The notes beneath the pieces were generated by a model, which worked only from the letters and a program-made list of their open reading frames with translations, did no database searches and was not told where the DNA came from. Positions 1 to 10,303 of a stretch of 64,000 bases of DNA are shown here, piece after piece. Numbering within the stretch: the stretch's first letter is position 1; every line of letters starts with the position of its first letter. The stretch comes from Cylindrotheca closterium (taxonomy: Eukaryota > Bacillariophyta > Bacillariophyceae > Bacillariales > Bacillariaceae): positions 1-64,000 of the forward strand of contig CAKOGP040002147.1 of NCBI GenBank assembly GCA_933822405.4, given 5' to 3'. The position numbers and the translations under genes were made by a program.

Positions 1-265
1 TTTGAAAAGACTGCTCTGTATTTGACAGAGTGAATTTGAAGTCTAGGAATAGATAGTTATTAAGATTACCCTAGTCCCACCTCACCCTTGGAGGAAACCA
101 GCGCTTGCGCTGGGGGATTGGGGGCCAGAGCAACTGACTCATATCCATCAGTGATACCGTGATAGCCGAGAGAGGCGTTTTGCAAATTCATCAACTTTTT
201 TCAAATCTCGCAACTTTTATTAAACGTTGTGTCAAATCACTTCTCAAGCAATCATTTCACCAGCA

Positions 266-3200
266 ATGTTATCCATAGCTATTTCACCGCTTAGAAGGCG
301 ACTAAGTAACGATGTTGACGAGTCGAAATATTTGACACCAACAGTTCCAGCGGAGGATTCAGATTCTTTCCAAGGAACTGGCCCAGCATCTAAAGAGCTG
401 GTGGTCGTTGTAGATAGCCCTGCCTTCCAGCGCAACGATTCCATCGTCTCAGACCTTGTTTGCGACTGTTCTTTTGCATCGTTTCAAGAAGATACATCTG
501 TTGATTTGGCCTTTAATGAGAAAGAACCAGCAATCCGGCATATATCCTTTGCCCATGAACCCTCGAGAAGCTCACTGTGTTCAACCAATTTCGCGGAGGT
601 TGACTTCCAAATATCAATCGGTGACCGTTCCTCCAGCTCCCCAAATCCGCAGGGAAGTCTAACAGACAGCCGACTGTGTATCAGTGAACGATCTTGTTCC
701 TTGTCGTCAAGACCACCCAGACCCTCCATGTTACAAATGGCTCAGAGGGACGATGAAAACGGTGAACACCCACTATCCTACAGTCAACGATCCTCCAAAT
801 CGCCAAGTCCACGAGGAAGAACACGAGGAATCAGTCGACATGCGTCTAATATCGATCCATCAGCCAACTCTTGTGGACTTGATGGTGAAGTGTCTCGAAA
901 TGAACCATCCTCTCCAGCGAACAAGTCGAGGACTAACAGATCCTCCAGATCACCACTGGCGATGAAGACAAAGAAACAAGATGATGATCTTTTGTCTCAA
1001 CGATCGTCAGCGAAGTCAACAAGTAAAAGATCGTCCAGATCACCGATGAGGACAACGAACGATGTACAAGACAACGATCTATTGTCTACTGATTGCGCTG
1101 AATCTTGTGACGATGTACGCTTTCACAGTAATAGATCTGAGGATGGCAGCGGCCATTTCGCACGCCGATCCGATGGAAGAAATGAAGTGGACGAGGCTTT
1201 GCAAGTTACTGCACAAATTATGGCAACCTCAGAACAAGAAGGCAAAGTACAATCGGTAATGGATGGTTTGACGATTAACAAGTTACAGTATGATGATGTT
1301 GGTTTCATTGGGCGAGAGCAGGAAACCAAGCTTCTTATGGAATGCTACGATAGGTTGACGAATACTACTGCAATGTCCAGTTTGCGAAAGGAACTGGTCT
1401 TTGTCAATGGATACGAGGGAGTGGGAAAATCCTCTCTTGTATCATCCATGCTGAAAGTGTGCGAAGAGGGCGGAACTGGATTCTGTGCTAGAGGAAAATT
1501 TTCCAGCGTGGATGGACCATACGCCGCAATTGCATCTGTTTTTGGTCAGATACTTGGAGACATTGAGAGAAAGGGCTGGTTGTCAGTGCGAACCCACTAC
1601 AATTCCGGGAAATTGCAAACCCTTGGGGAGGCACTTACTGCCAAACTTGGACCGGATATTCACTTGCTTGCAACGTTGATACCAAAACTGAAAGTAATAA
1701 CCAAGGGCTCGGTACTGCGAAAGCCCAGTTCTCGAAGAAGACGGGAAAGTAATGGGTTTGAAGCCGATCAGTATCGTTGGGAGTATGCTCTTCGCGTTCT
1801 AACAAGAGAACTGAACAAACTATACAGCCCGCTTGTGCTTTTCTTGGACAATGTCCACTGGGCAGATCAATTGTCTTTGAACTTGATTGATTCCCTTGTA
1901 TCAGACGTGCTTAATACGAATCAACTTATGGTCGTTGGTTGCTATCGATCCAATGCAGTGGTGGGGAAATATCATATTTTGCCTAAGAAGCTCGAGCAGT
2001 TGGCGAGCAAACCGGCGTACTATGGATTCAATCATTCGGACATTGAAATTGGCAACCTGGATCAGGATGGGGCCCATAGCATTATTATGACTCTCTTGTC
2101 CATGGACGATAAGGAAAAGACAGAAGCGCTTGCTGATATCTGCTTCAAAAGAACACACGGGAATCCTTTCTTCCTCATTGAGTTCATGACGATGCTTGTC
2201 GATGAGAGTTTGATTAAATTCAACCTTGGGTCGTTTACATGGTCTTGGGACGAAGCGGAAGTCGAAAGAGAGACGATGTCCACCGAGAATGTGGTCAACA
2301 TTGTCCATTCAAGGATGAAAAAGCTGTCCTACAGGGCCCAACAAGCACTGGAATATGCAGCTTGTCTGGGGTCTACAATCAGAGTCCAATGCCTGAAAAT
2401 TCTTATTTCGCAATTAGAAGCAGACCATGATGCCGAAACCTTGGCTGATTTGTTACAGCGACTGGAGAAAGGTGGCTTCATCGAACAAATCGAGCCTACT
2501 CAGTACCGCTGGGTTCACGAGAACGTCCGCGAATCGGCGCTGATGCTTGGCAATGCCGCCGATCGAATGTTTCAATTTGATGTTGGAAATGCTCTCTTCC
2601 ATCACTTAGAAGATTCTGAGCTCGATGAAATGTTATTTGAAGTGTGCGACTTGGTCAACATGGGACAACACGCAAGGAGAGTCGAATACGCAAAATTGAA
2701 TCTTCGGGCTGCTGAGAAGGCGAGAAGTATTTCGGCATTCCACAGTGCAAGTCTTTATGTCACCAAGGGTATCGCATATCTTCCAAATGACAAATGGACA
2801 GCGCAGCATGATCTAACATTGCAGCTCTTCACGCTCGGGATGGAGATGGAACTGGCTACTGGAAAGGTCGAGGAAATGGAGAAGTATTCGAAGGAAATTC
2901 TTGCACAACCAAACTGCACAGCTATTGAAAAGCTCCCAGTCTACATTGCCAAAAGCCACAAGATGACACACATGGACATTGACCACAAAGGATGCACGGG
3001 CTTGCTGCGCCGAATACTACTCGAGACCTTCCAGATTCGACTCTTCAGCACCAAAGCAGTACTGCCGTTCCAAGCGACCGCCAAACTAGTCAGCGTCGCT
3101 CGCACGGTAAAGAAATTGCCAAGAGGGGCACTTGCCAATCTCCAACCTGTGGACGATTCCAATCTCGAGGCTGCGATGGATCTGTTAGTTCGATTGGCGA

Positions 3201-4300
3201 TTTCTTCCTACGCTGGCAAGAACATGCTCCTTCACATCAGTTGCATTACCAAAATGGTGCAAATGACATTGAAACATGGTGTACACCCAATGTCTGGCTA
3301 CTCGTTCGTTGGTCTTGGAACCTGTCTCATGATTGTCAATGGGGATGTTGTGGAAGGCGCGACAATTGCCAATATGGCGAACGAGCTTCAAGAGGTCGTC
3401 CCAGATGACTACGCCGCGGCTAGCACAACTACCATTAGCAATTCGTTGGTACTTCCTTGGTCATCGGCCCTGCAAAGCTGTAGATCAGCATTGAGGGAAG
3501 GTCACATCAGCGGGATGCGATCCGGCAATACGGAATCTGCCATGCTTTCGCTCATGATGCACAGTGTTGTCTTTCCACTCATGATGGGAAAGCCACTAGC
3601 ACCCATCGAATCAATTTGTGGAACGATCGCCGCCCAGTGCGAGGAACTCAAGCTTGGCTTGTATTCGGTTTCCGTTCGACAACACTGGGAACTGATTCTA
3701 GAGCTGATGGGTCAGCCTGATAGTTCCGTCTTTTCCAATAGTGAGGTTCTTCAGAAGGAGGGATGGAAACCGGAGCAGTTGATGACCGAGTACATCGGAT
3801 TGCATGTCTCGATTTATTCCGGGGACTATGAGAGTGCATCGACGATTGCTCTGAACATGGGCGATGGATTCCAAAAAGCCAATCCTAGCAACGTGCAGAT
3901 CATGTCGGAGACGTTTCTACGGGCCATCGCATTGTATGCCACTGCATCATCAGGTAGTTCGAAATCCAAGCGAACGGCAAATAAACTGAAGCAAAAGATG
4001 GGAAACTGGGTGTCCAAAGGGAATCCCAATATTGGCCACTGTTATCATTTGCTGTGTGCTGAAAAGGCAAGGTTGGACGGAAAGTATGAGAAAGCGAATA
4101 CCCTATACAATGACGCCATTGTATTGGCAGCACGTACTGGTCATGTGCACCATGCTGCTTTGTCAAACGAGAGGTATGCAGATTTTTTGCTTCGTTGCAT
4201 GAAGGATAAAGAGGAGCATGATTATCGTATTCAAGAAGCAGTACGATTCTACAAAGATTGGGGTGCAGAACGAAGGGTTCAGCAACTCACCAAAGCATGA
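266..4300 (+). CDS. STAND-like AAA ATPase with disordered Ser-rich N-terminus
   Basis: Single open exon; the first ATG is at 266 (the frame opens slightly earlier without an ATG), giving 1344 aa. Residues 1 to about 340 are low-complexity and Ser/Arg-rich, with repeated RSSRSP/RSSKSP patches. An Orc1/AAA_16-type ATPase follows: FIGREQE entry motif, Walker A GYEGVGKSS (near residue 383) and Walker B LVLFLDNVHWAD (near residue 525). The C-terminal half is helical and TPR-like, as in the large predicted ATPases that often precede kinase or cyclase modules. No kinase, cyclase or PAS domain is visible, so this is the ATPase/TPR part alone, probably a signalling scaffold. The domain call rests on motifs; the cellular role is unknown. 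Confidence 0.75.
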   Translation: MLSIAISPLRRRLSNDVDESKYLTPTVPAEDSDSFQGTGPASKELVVVVDSPAFQRNDSIVSDLVCDCSFASFQEDTSVDLAFNEKEPAIRHISFAHEPSRSSLCSTNFAEVDFQISIGDRSSSSPNPQGSLTDSRLCISERSCSLSSRPPRPSMLQMAQRDDENGEHPLSYSQRSSKSPSPRGRTRGISRHASNIDPSANSCGLDGEVSRNEPSSPANKSRTNRSSRSPLAMKTKKQDDDLLSQRSSAKSTSKRSSRSPMRTTNDVQDNDLLSTDCAESCDDVRFHSNRSEDGSGHFARRSDGRNEVDEALQVTAQIMATSEQEGKVQSVMDGLTINKLQYDDVGFIGREQETKLLMECYDRLTNTTAMSSLRKELVFVNGYEGVGKSSLVSSMLKVCEEGGTGFCARGKFSSVDGPYAAIASVFGQILGDIERKGWLSVRTHYNSGKLQTLGEALTAKLGPDIHLLATLIPKLKVITKGSVLRKPSSRRRRESNGFEADQYRWEYALRVLTRELNKLYSPLVLFLDNVHWADQLSLNLIDSLVSDVLNTNQLMVVGCYRSNAVVGKYHILPKKLEQLASKPAYYGFNHSDIEIGNLDQDGAHSIIMTLLSMDDKEKTEALADICFKRTHGNPFFLIEFMTMLVDESLIKFNLGSFTWSWDEAEVERETMSTENVVNIVHSRMKKLSYRAQQALEYAACLGSTIRVQCLKILISQLEADHDAETLADLLQRLEKGGFIEQIEPTQYRWVHENVRESALMLGNAADRMFQFDVGNALFHHLEDSELDEMLFEVCDLVNMGQHARRVEYAKLNLRAAEKARSISAFHSASLYVTKGIAYLPNDKWTAQHDLTLQLFTLGMEMELATGKVEEMEKYSKEILAQPNCTAIEKLPVYIAKSHKMTHMDIDHKGCTGLLRRILLETFQIRLFSTKAVLPFQATAKLVSVARTVKKLPRGALANLQPVDDSNLEAAMDLLVRLAISSYAGKNMLLHISCITKMVQMTLKHGVHPMSGYSFVGLGTCLMIVNGDVVEGATIANMANELQEVVPDDYAAASTTTISNSLVLPWSSALQSCRSALREGHISGMRSGNTESAMLSLMMHSVVFPLMMGKPLAPIESICGTIAAQCEELKLGLYSVSVRQHWELILELMGQPDSSVFSNSEVLQKEGWKPEQLMTEYIGLHVSIYSGDYESASTIALNMGDGFQKANPSNVQIMSETFLRAIALYATASSGSSKSKRTANKLKQKMGNWVSKGNPNIGHCYHLLCAEKARLDGKYEKANTLYNDAIVLAARTGHVHHAALSNERYADFLLRCMKDKEEHDYRIQEAVRFYKDWGAERRVQQLTKA

Positions 4301-5032
4301 TGATACTACTTTTGATAGCTAACAATATAACATGAAACGCCTCGACTACTAAAAAATATGATTTATCCCATGAGGAAGAAGTGTATTCTTCTTTTGGCAG
4401 TATTGTTGTTCAGCTTTTCATTTTTGCGCCTTCTTCTTGGAACGATGAGAAATCAGCAGTCGTGATGTTTCGGTCTTGTCGAGATGATGACCATGACCGC
4501 AATCACTCTGTGCAAAAGAAGTGATACGGGATACGGTACCGTGGTAGACATTTTAATAAAGTCCCACGTGACAAGTCCAAGCGATTTGCACTTCTCTTGC
4601 ATCGGTCATTTGGTTGAGAACTGATTTTTGATACATTTATTGGTATCTGGCATGGAAACGAAGAATCACGTGCAGAACACGTGCCATTTGGAAGTTTCCT
4701 AACCAATATTTATCGCATAAACGCCTGAGTTTCAAATCGACCTATGCTCGTCAAGAACCCTCCTAAGTGCTTTTGGACTGAAATTTTGCAGCACGTGCCA
4801 CAGAAGACAGATCACGATCACCAAATTTGTTAGCCTCCCAAAATCTTCCAATCCATCTTCTCCCATTTTCAACAAAAATTGCTACCTGAACAAATGTAAG
4901 TATCTCTGAAGCTTCCTCATCTCATATGATGCTATTGTTTCACTCAATAGTCATCTCACACAACTCAACACAACACAACACAACACGACATATCTCACCA
5001 ATCTCTGACCTCCTTCTGCAGTAACAATCAGG
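4301..5032. other. Intergenic region with probable 5' UTR intron
   Basis: No credible ORF. The 3' part is probably the leader of the GDPH/VWD gene. It holds a good donor, GTAAGT at 4896, and an acceptor TTCTGCAG ending at 5021, which would make a 126-base 5' UTR intron 11 bases before the ATG. A (CAACA)n microsatellite lies inside that intron near 4960-4990. Confidence 0.5.
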
Positions 5033-6898
5033 ATGAAATTCTCTGTTGCCTTTCTATTTACCCTCCTTGTTGGTGGAACTTGCGCTCAAAACAATGGATC
5101 GACTGCCACTGGACAGTCTGATCTGCTAGAAAAGAGAGCAGTTTTCCAAAAGGAAGCCGATGAAGATGCCTACGCTGCATTTGATTCTTCTGAAGCCAAC
5201 AACTCCGACCGTCAACGCAAAAAGGTCTACTACCAACAATCGGCTCTTCAACAAACTCTTGACGAGAACGTGACCAAGCAACGTCGCCGCGCCAAGAAGT
5301 CCAAGTCCTCCAAGAAGTCCAGTTCCAAGTCGAGCCAAGTCTTCTTCTATGCTCCAGTCGGCGCAGCTCCAGTCAGACCCGTGTCTCAACCTGTTGCCGC
5401 CCCCGTTCGCGTTCCTTACGTGGTTCCTATTCGAGCACCCGATTCGCCACGAATCACCTCACCAGTGGCTGTCAACATTGGTACTACCAGAGGCATTCCC
5501 GGAGGCTCCTCTTCTAGCTCCTCCTTCAAGGGATTTGCCTACAGAGCCCAATTTGCGTCTGTTGCTCCAGTGGCTGGTCCAACTGGTTCCACTGGATCCA
5601 TCTACGTGGAAGCTACTGCCGAAGATTGTCAATCTATTAACAACGGAGGTTTGGTTGAAGGCCAAAAGTTCATGGGCAGCTCGACATTCACCTTTGGATT
5701 CAACCTTGCCATGCCCGAAGGTTCCACCAATATTGAGACCATTGCTGCCACTGCTCGCGCGGCCCTCCAAGCCTTGGTGGTCCAACGCGTCATCAACTGC
5801 AGCGGGTTCCGTAGACACTTACAAAAGCGTGCCAAGCGTCACCACCGCCGCAACAAGGAACAGAGACGCTTGAATAACGGCCTTCCATCCGGTATTGTCG
5901 GAAACGCTCAGATTGGAGATGTGGAATGTACACTTTCTGCCGATGGAACCTCTGCTGACTGTACCACCAGTGTGGACATCGCTCTGAAGGGACCTGCCGA
6001 GGAAGCACTTATCAAGGCAGAGATTATCGCCGCTCTCGATGAGGGTGATATTCTTTCTGACACTGAGTTGGGAACCATCGCTGAAGGCTTCACCCACACC
6101 GAAGTCACTCACGTTGAGACTACCGAACCTCAAATTGGAGGTGATCCACACATTGTTACCTGGAAGGGAGAACACTACGAATACCACGGACAGTGCGATA
6201 TGGTCATGGTCAACGATCCACTCTTTGCCGATAATGCTGGCTTGGACATTCACATTCGTACCAAGTTGGTTCGTTTCTGGTCTTACATCAAGAACGTTTC
6301 CATCCGCATTGGAAGCGATATCTTGGAAATCGTTGGTAACCCCGACATCAAGTCCAGAGAACCAATGTACTGGGTCAACTACGAATACATGGGCGACCTT
6401 GACACTATTGGTGGATTCCCCATTACCTATGTTGCCACCAGTGGCTCCAAGTCTGTCTACGAGATCGACTTGAGTTCCAAATACCCCAATGCCAAGATTA
6501 TCATCAAGATCTACAAGGAATTCCTTCGCATCAAGATGGAAGGCAAGGAGGAAGTCTGGGGCAACACTGTCGGACTCTTGGGTGACTACCACACTGGTGA
6601 GACCATCGGCCGCGATGGTGTCAGTGTCTTTGATGACTACTACAAGTTTGGTAGCGAATGGCAAGTCAACCCCACCGACCCTAAGTTGTTCCAAACTTTG
6701 GAGACTCCTCAATACCCTGAAAAGTGCATGCTTCCTGACAACCCAAGCGGAGATCGCCGTCGTCGTTTGGACGAAGAATCCGTCAGCATGGAAGAAGCCG
6801 AAAAGGCATGCTCTACTTTGAAGGATCCCAAGCAAGTCAAGGACTGTGTCTATGACATCTTGGCTACTCAAGACTTGGACATGGTTGGAGCCTTTTAA
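5033..6898 (+). CDS. Secreted GDPH/VWD-domain protein, adhesive-type
   Basis: 621 aa in one coding exon. Residues 1-18 form a signal peptide (cleavage about GGTCA|QN). Next come a Lys/Ser-rich cluster with overlapping KxxK spacing (about 82-101), a Pro/Val-rich stretch (about 105-145) and a Ser run. Residues 367-565 look like a von Willebrand type D domain: GGDPH at 369-373, then a VGLLGDY motif and FGSEW near the end. Basic sites followed by Leu (QRRL at 277-280, RRRRL at 575-579) resemble the RxL processing sites of diatom wall proteins. GDPH-containing secreted proteins are known from diatom adhesive trails. Adhesion or extracellular-matrix function is inferred; secretion is well supported. 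No transmembrane segment follows the signal peptide. Confidence 0.8.
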   Translation: MKFSVAFLFTLLVGGTCAQNNGSTATGQSDLLEKRAVFQKEADEDAYAAFDSSEANNSDRQRKKVYYQQSALQQTLDENVTKQRRRAKKSKSSKKSSSKSSQVFFYAPVGAAPVRPVSQPVAAPVRVPYVVPIRAPDSPRITSPVAVNIGTTRGIPGGSSSSSSFKGFAYRAQFASVAPVAGPTGSTGSIYVEATAEDCQSINNGGLVEGQKFMGSSTFTFGFNLAMPEGSTNIETIAATARAALQALVVQRVINCSGFRRHLQKRAKRHHRRNKEQRRLNNGLPSGIVGNAQIGDVECTLSADGTSADCTTSVDIALKGPAEEALIKAEIIAALDEGDILSDTELGTIAEGFTHTEVTHVETTEPQIGGDPHIVTWKGEHYEYHGQCDMVMVNDPLFADNAGLDIHIRTKLVRFWSYIKNVSIRIGSDILEIVGNPDIKSREPMYWVNYEYMGDLDTIGGFPITYVATSGSKSVYEIDLSSKYPNAKIIIKIYKEFLRIKMEGKEEVWGNTVGLLGDYHTGETIGRDGVSVFDDYYKFGSEWQVNPTDPKLFQTLETPQYPEKCMLPDNPSGDRRRRLDEESVSMEEAEKACSTLKDPKQVKDCVYDILATQDLDMVGAF

Positions 6899-7281
6899 AA
6901 ATTGAAACTATTTGCCTCCCTGCACATCCTCTCCGCATCGCAGCGTGTGATGCTGACCGCACTCGCTCTCTCTATTAGAATTCTACTCCTCGAAATGTAC
7001 AATAATACTTTAGCACATTCATTTTCTATGAACATATTTCAGCTACTGTACTTTAGTGTCATTTTTACCAAAGCAATAGAAGAAGCCTTCAGATCGGCTG
7101 AATTCTCTGATATTTTCTGTGATAGGCTTTCAGCTTCTCCTGACAATCGATGAGGCCATTGCCAAACGCTCGAAATAGTCGCTTCGTTTTCAAACCAGAA
7201 GGCCCAACAATCAATATTGTTCATGTATGTATAATACAAGATCACTCCCGTATTACGATGGTATGGATACATAACATTATT
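6899..7281. other. Convergent 3' intergenic region
   Basis: Lies between the 3' ends of the GDPH/VWD gene (+) and the PITH gene (-). It is AT-rich with no conserved ORF and should hold both 3' UTRs and polyadenylation sites. Confidence 0.5.
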
Positions 7282-7932
7282 TTAAAGCATTTGCTGGGCA
7301 CCAAATTCTCCCTTGACCTTGTGATCCTTCTTCATACCCCTCGTTTCGTAGACTGTCTCGACTGCCATGCGTTTTTGGCCACTGCCTCGGCCCTTGATTC
7401 CCACATAGGATAACAAGGTGGAGACATCAGCATTGTCAAATTCAAAGTTGTCTTGTACAAATATGGTCAAACTGGAAATATTCTGAAAGCGTCCACCCGG
7501 TCGAAGCTGATAATCGATCGTTCCTTCTACAAAATGTTCGGGTGGGACTAATTCCAAAGTGCCTTGGGCTTCCATGTCCCTTGCCGTGTCAAAATCCAAG
7601 TCATCTCGATTGGTAAACAACTTGAGAGTTCGAGGCGCTGCCCCTTCAATTCCATCAGGAACGTGGGTTCGTAAGGCAATCGTCTTTACCGTTACCGCTT
7701 CGGTAAACGGAATGTGCAACAAGAGTTCCGGATCGTCCTCGTTGGATTTCAAATAAGGTTCTGGGCTCAGTCGATCTTCGTGCAACTTCAAAACGGACTT
7801 TCCAGCATTCGGCAGTTCTTCATTGAGGCAAGTCACCAACGCAAAATCAATCTGAGGTCGAAGCGATTGTCCCAAATCATCATCTTCCGTGTCGTGGGTG
7901 TGGCCGTCACAGCTGTGTGGTAGTCCTTGCAT
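7282..7932 (-). CDS. PITH domain-containing protein
   Basis: 216 aa, single exon. The protein is essentially one PITH domain (the C-terminal proteasome-interacting module of thioredoxin-like 1; stand-alone in PITHD1). Visible hallmarks are the N-terminal CDGHTHD, the DPELLLHIPF strand, the TVKTIAL core, the LKLFTNRDDLDFD motif and the closing SYVGIKG. Length and layout match stand-alone PITHD1 proteins of other eukaryotes, which are cytosolic and may contact the proteasome. It is transcribed divergently from the RNA-binding protein gene, 366 bases apart. Confidence 0.88.
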   Translation of the reverse strand: MQGLPHSCDGHTHDTEDDDLGQSLRPQIDFALVTCLNEELPNAGKSVLKLHEDRLSPEPYLKSNEDDPELLLHIPFTEAVTVKTIALRTHVPDGIEGAAPRTLKLFTNRDDLDFDTARDMEAQGTLELVPPEHFVEGTIDYQLRPGGRFQNISSLTIFVQDNFEFDNADVSTLLSYVGIKGRGSGQKRMAVETVYETRGMKKDHKVKGEFGAQQML

Positions 7933-8298
7933 TGTTTATTTAGAATATTATTATTATTCTCTTTTGTGCGTGTGTGTGGAAGTATAATCCTAGTGTGGCA
8001 AATAGAAATTGAATTTATATTCAACAGACCAGACTGACTCTTTTTGTATCGTGAAAATGGATGATTGACACCGTCGTTTTGCGAAGTGTGTTACAATATA
8101 ATGGTTTGGTTTTGTGTTTCGAAAACAAACGATGCGAGATGCAGAGCATTCCTCAGACCATTGACCTCTTCGACCATCATGGTCCGTCCTTCTTCCTTTC
8201 CAACAAAGACCACCAATAATCGACAAATCACACGGACAAGATACCAAATCCAGTTTCAGGACAAGAAGCTGTGATTCCTGACAGAAACTACTGGTACC
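7933..8298. promoter_or_regulatory. Shared divergent promoter region
   Basis: 366 bases between the start codons of the PITH gene (-) and the RRM/CCCH gene (+), so both promoters must lie here or overlap. No ORF or recognised motif. Confidence 0.5.
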
Positions 8299-9510
8299 AT
8301 GGCTCCCTCTCACTATAATGACAAAGAAGAAGATAACAATGGAGGAGATCATCACCAAGAAGGAGAAGAAGAGCCAGGCTTCAAGATTCACATTTCCCGA
8401 GTGCCCACCAAATTTACCGAAGAAATTGTGGAACGGATTTTGTCCGAAAAGCTTGGAAGTGATGCTATTTCCAAGGTGGAACTAATTCTTCCACGCGAAG
8501 AAGATGAAGAAGAAAAAGGGGAAGGAGGAGATCACAAACTAGACGATAGTCCTTACAAAAAGGACGAAGGAAAGACTCATCGGGGATTTGGGTTCGTCAC
8601 CTTCAAAACGCAAGAAACTCAGGAAGCAGCCTTGAAACTAGAACAAATCAAGGGTGGTCGAAAGCCTACTTCCAAAAAGATGCACAAGATCTATCTAAGA
8701 CCATATGCACAAAACGACAAAGAGATGAATCTTTGCTACCTATGGTCTCAATATCGATGCCCCTATGGCGACGAATGCAAATTTGAACATGTGGGAGAAG
8801 GCGGGACATTGCCTTCTTCTTGTCACGTCATTGATGATGCCGCACGAGCCAAGAGAAAGAAGGGCAAATGTTTTGCCTTTAAAAAGGGCAAGTGCGACAA
8901 GGGTGACGCTTGTCCCTTTTCTCATGAAAATGTCGTTGTCAAGCCTACTGCTGTTATCGTAGACGATGAGACAGCAGGAAATGCTGCCGAAAGCAAAAAA
9001 GAAATTCCCAAATCAGAAAAGGATTGCATCAATTGGAAAACCAAGGGAAAATGTCGAAAGGGAGATAAGTGCCCCTACAAACATGATCCACAACTCCAAA
9101 AGAAGGCTCTTTTGAAACAGGCCAAAAAGAAAAAGATTGCTCTTGGTAGCGACGACAATAACAAAACCCAAAAGGAAAAGCAACCCTTGTCGGTACGAGT
9201 CTTTGGTTTGAATTACGAAACGACCGAACAAGACATTCGAAAATTCTTTGAAGGATGTGGTCAAATCCAAGATATCACCTTTCCAATCTTTGAAGATAGT
9301 GGACGATCCAAGGGATATTGTGGAGTTTGGTTTTCCTCTCCCAAAGCCGTGGCCAAGGCGATTGAACTGGACGGGCAAGAACTCCATGGACGGTGGCTGC
9401 GCATTCAAGCGGGCAAAATGTACCTCAAGCAATGGGAAGGGAACCATCCCCAACAACCGGCAGCCAAGCGAGCCAGGACGATACATCATGGTGGCAGCCA
9501 CCACCAGTAG
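8299..9510 (+). CDS. RNA-binding protein: RRM, three CCCH zinc fingers, RRM
   Basis: 403 aa, single exon, ATG in the context ACCATGG. An N-terminal RRM spans about residues 34-135 and is interrupted by a long acidic loop; its RNP1-like segment is RGFGFVTF. Three CCCH zinc fingers follow: two with spacing C-x7-C-x5-C-x3-H (CYLWSQYRC... and CFAFKKGKC...) and one C-x8-C-x5-C-x3-H (CINWKTKGKC...). A second RRM lies near residues 300-375, with RVFGLNY as RNP2 and KGYCGVWF as RNP1. The tail is basic and His-rich. Fusions of this type act in RNA processing or translational control. I see no closer orthology. Confidence 0.85.
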   Translation: MAPSHYNDKEEDNNGGDHHQEGEEEPGFKIHISRVPTKFTEEIVERILSEKLGSDAISKVELILPREEDEEEKGEGGDHKLDDSPYKKDEGKTHRGFGFVTFKTQETQEAALKLEQIKGGRKPTSKKMHKIYLRPYAQNDKEMNLCYLWSQYRCPYGDECKFEHVGEGGTLPSSCHVIDDAARAKRKKGKCFAFKKGKCDKGDACPFSHENVVVKPTAVIVDDETAGNAAESKKEIPKSEKDCINWKTKGKCRKGDKCPYKHDPQLQKKALLKQAKKKKIALGSDDNNKTQKEKQPLSVRVFGLNYETTEQDIRKFFEGCGQIQDITFPIFEDSGRSKGYCGVWFSSPKAVAKAIELDGQELHGRWLRIQAGKMYLKQWEGNHPQQPAAKRARTIHHGGSHHQ

Positions 9511-10303
9511 TACTACTACTAGTAACTATGATCATTATAGTACTCGTAGTAAATAATCAATAAAGCAATACTGCTAGTAGAATGGCTGACCACGAAGTAC
9601 TAACAAGACAAACGTGTTAACAGTCAAAGGAATGAAAGAATAAATTAATCATCTATCATCATCCAATCAATCGGCTTTTCAGTGCCGACCAAGCCATCTA
9701 CGGCATCAGAAGATTCTGATGAACGGCATCAGAAGATTCTGATGAACGGCATCAGAAGATTCTGATGAACGGCATCAAGATCTACTGCTACCAGGTACTG
9801 TAACAGTCCGAACCTCAAACTGCTCCCATCGTGCGTGCACTGTTTCTTCGAACAGAATATTCGCACACTTTGGCTTTTTATTTATGTCCCTTAATTCCCA
9901 TTTTAAAAGTCACGTTCAATGTCAACCTTAAGGAATTTAATTGGCACAATTCCGTCGGTGAGCTTTTTGTCTTTTCAATTGTTTTCGAATTGCATACTGT
10001 TTACTCCCCACCGAATTATCAAAGAACTGGCATTTCACTTGATTTAAAATAATTTAATTATGAGCAAGAATTAGGAAGTCTTTCCGCCCCCAATTTTCTC
10101 GCATTGATAAGTGAAAGTTCAACTGTCGTTCCGTCGACCTCTGTTCCACAGTCATTTTGACTACCGCGAAGCTTTTAAAAATACTGCTTGGCTGTGCTTT
10201 TTTCAACCCTCCATTTCTGCTCCCCAGTGTTTTTATTAGTCTCTCTTTCTTCCTTTGATTTGCGAGGAAGTTTGTAATCTCCTTTTGCCAGGTATCGAGA
10301 AGA
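9511..10303. other. Intergenic region upstream of the ammonium transporter
   Basis: No supported gene. It contains the 3' UTR of the RNA-binding protein gene, the 23-base tandem repeat at 9701-9778 and the promoter of the ammonium transporter. The middle (about 9880-10060) is AT-rich. Confidence 0.5.
9701..9778. repeat. 23-base tandem repeat with heat-shock-element-like core
   Basis: Three identical 23-base units (9701-9723, 9724-9746, 9747-9769) and a partial fourth. Each contains the inverted repeat ATCAGAA-GA-TTCTGAT, and so the core AGAAGATTCT, which matches nGAAnnTTCn. It lies about 530-600 bases upstream of the ammonium transporter start and 190 bases past the end of the RNA-binding protein gene. 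The repeat is certain; a heat-shock-factor binding role is inference. Confidence 0.8.

Noticed and set aside
227..265. Extension of the AAA ATPase to an upstream TTG
   Set aside because: Non-ATG start is not expected in a nuclear gene; the first ATG is at 266.
1901..2308. 135-codon frame on the minus strand within the AAA ATPase gene
   Set aside because: Shadow of the long plus-strand coding region.
5819..6871. 350-codon open frame antisense to the GDPH/VWD gene
   Set aside because: It mirrors the codon bias of the strong plus-strand gene, which has a signal peptide and recognisable domain. The antisense product has no domain or start context.
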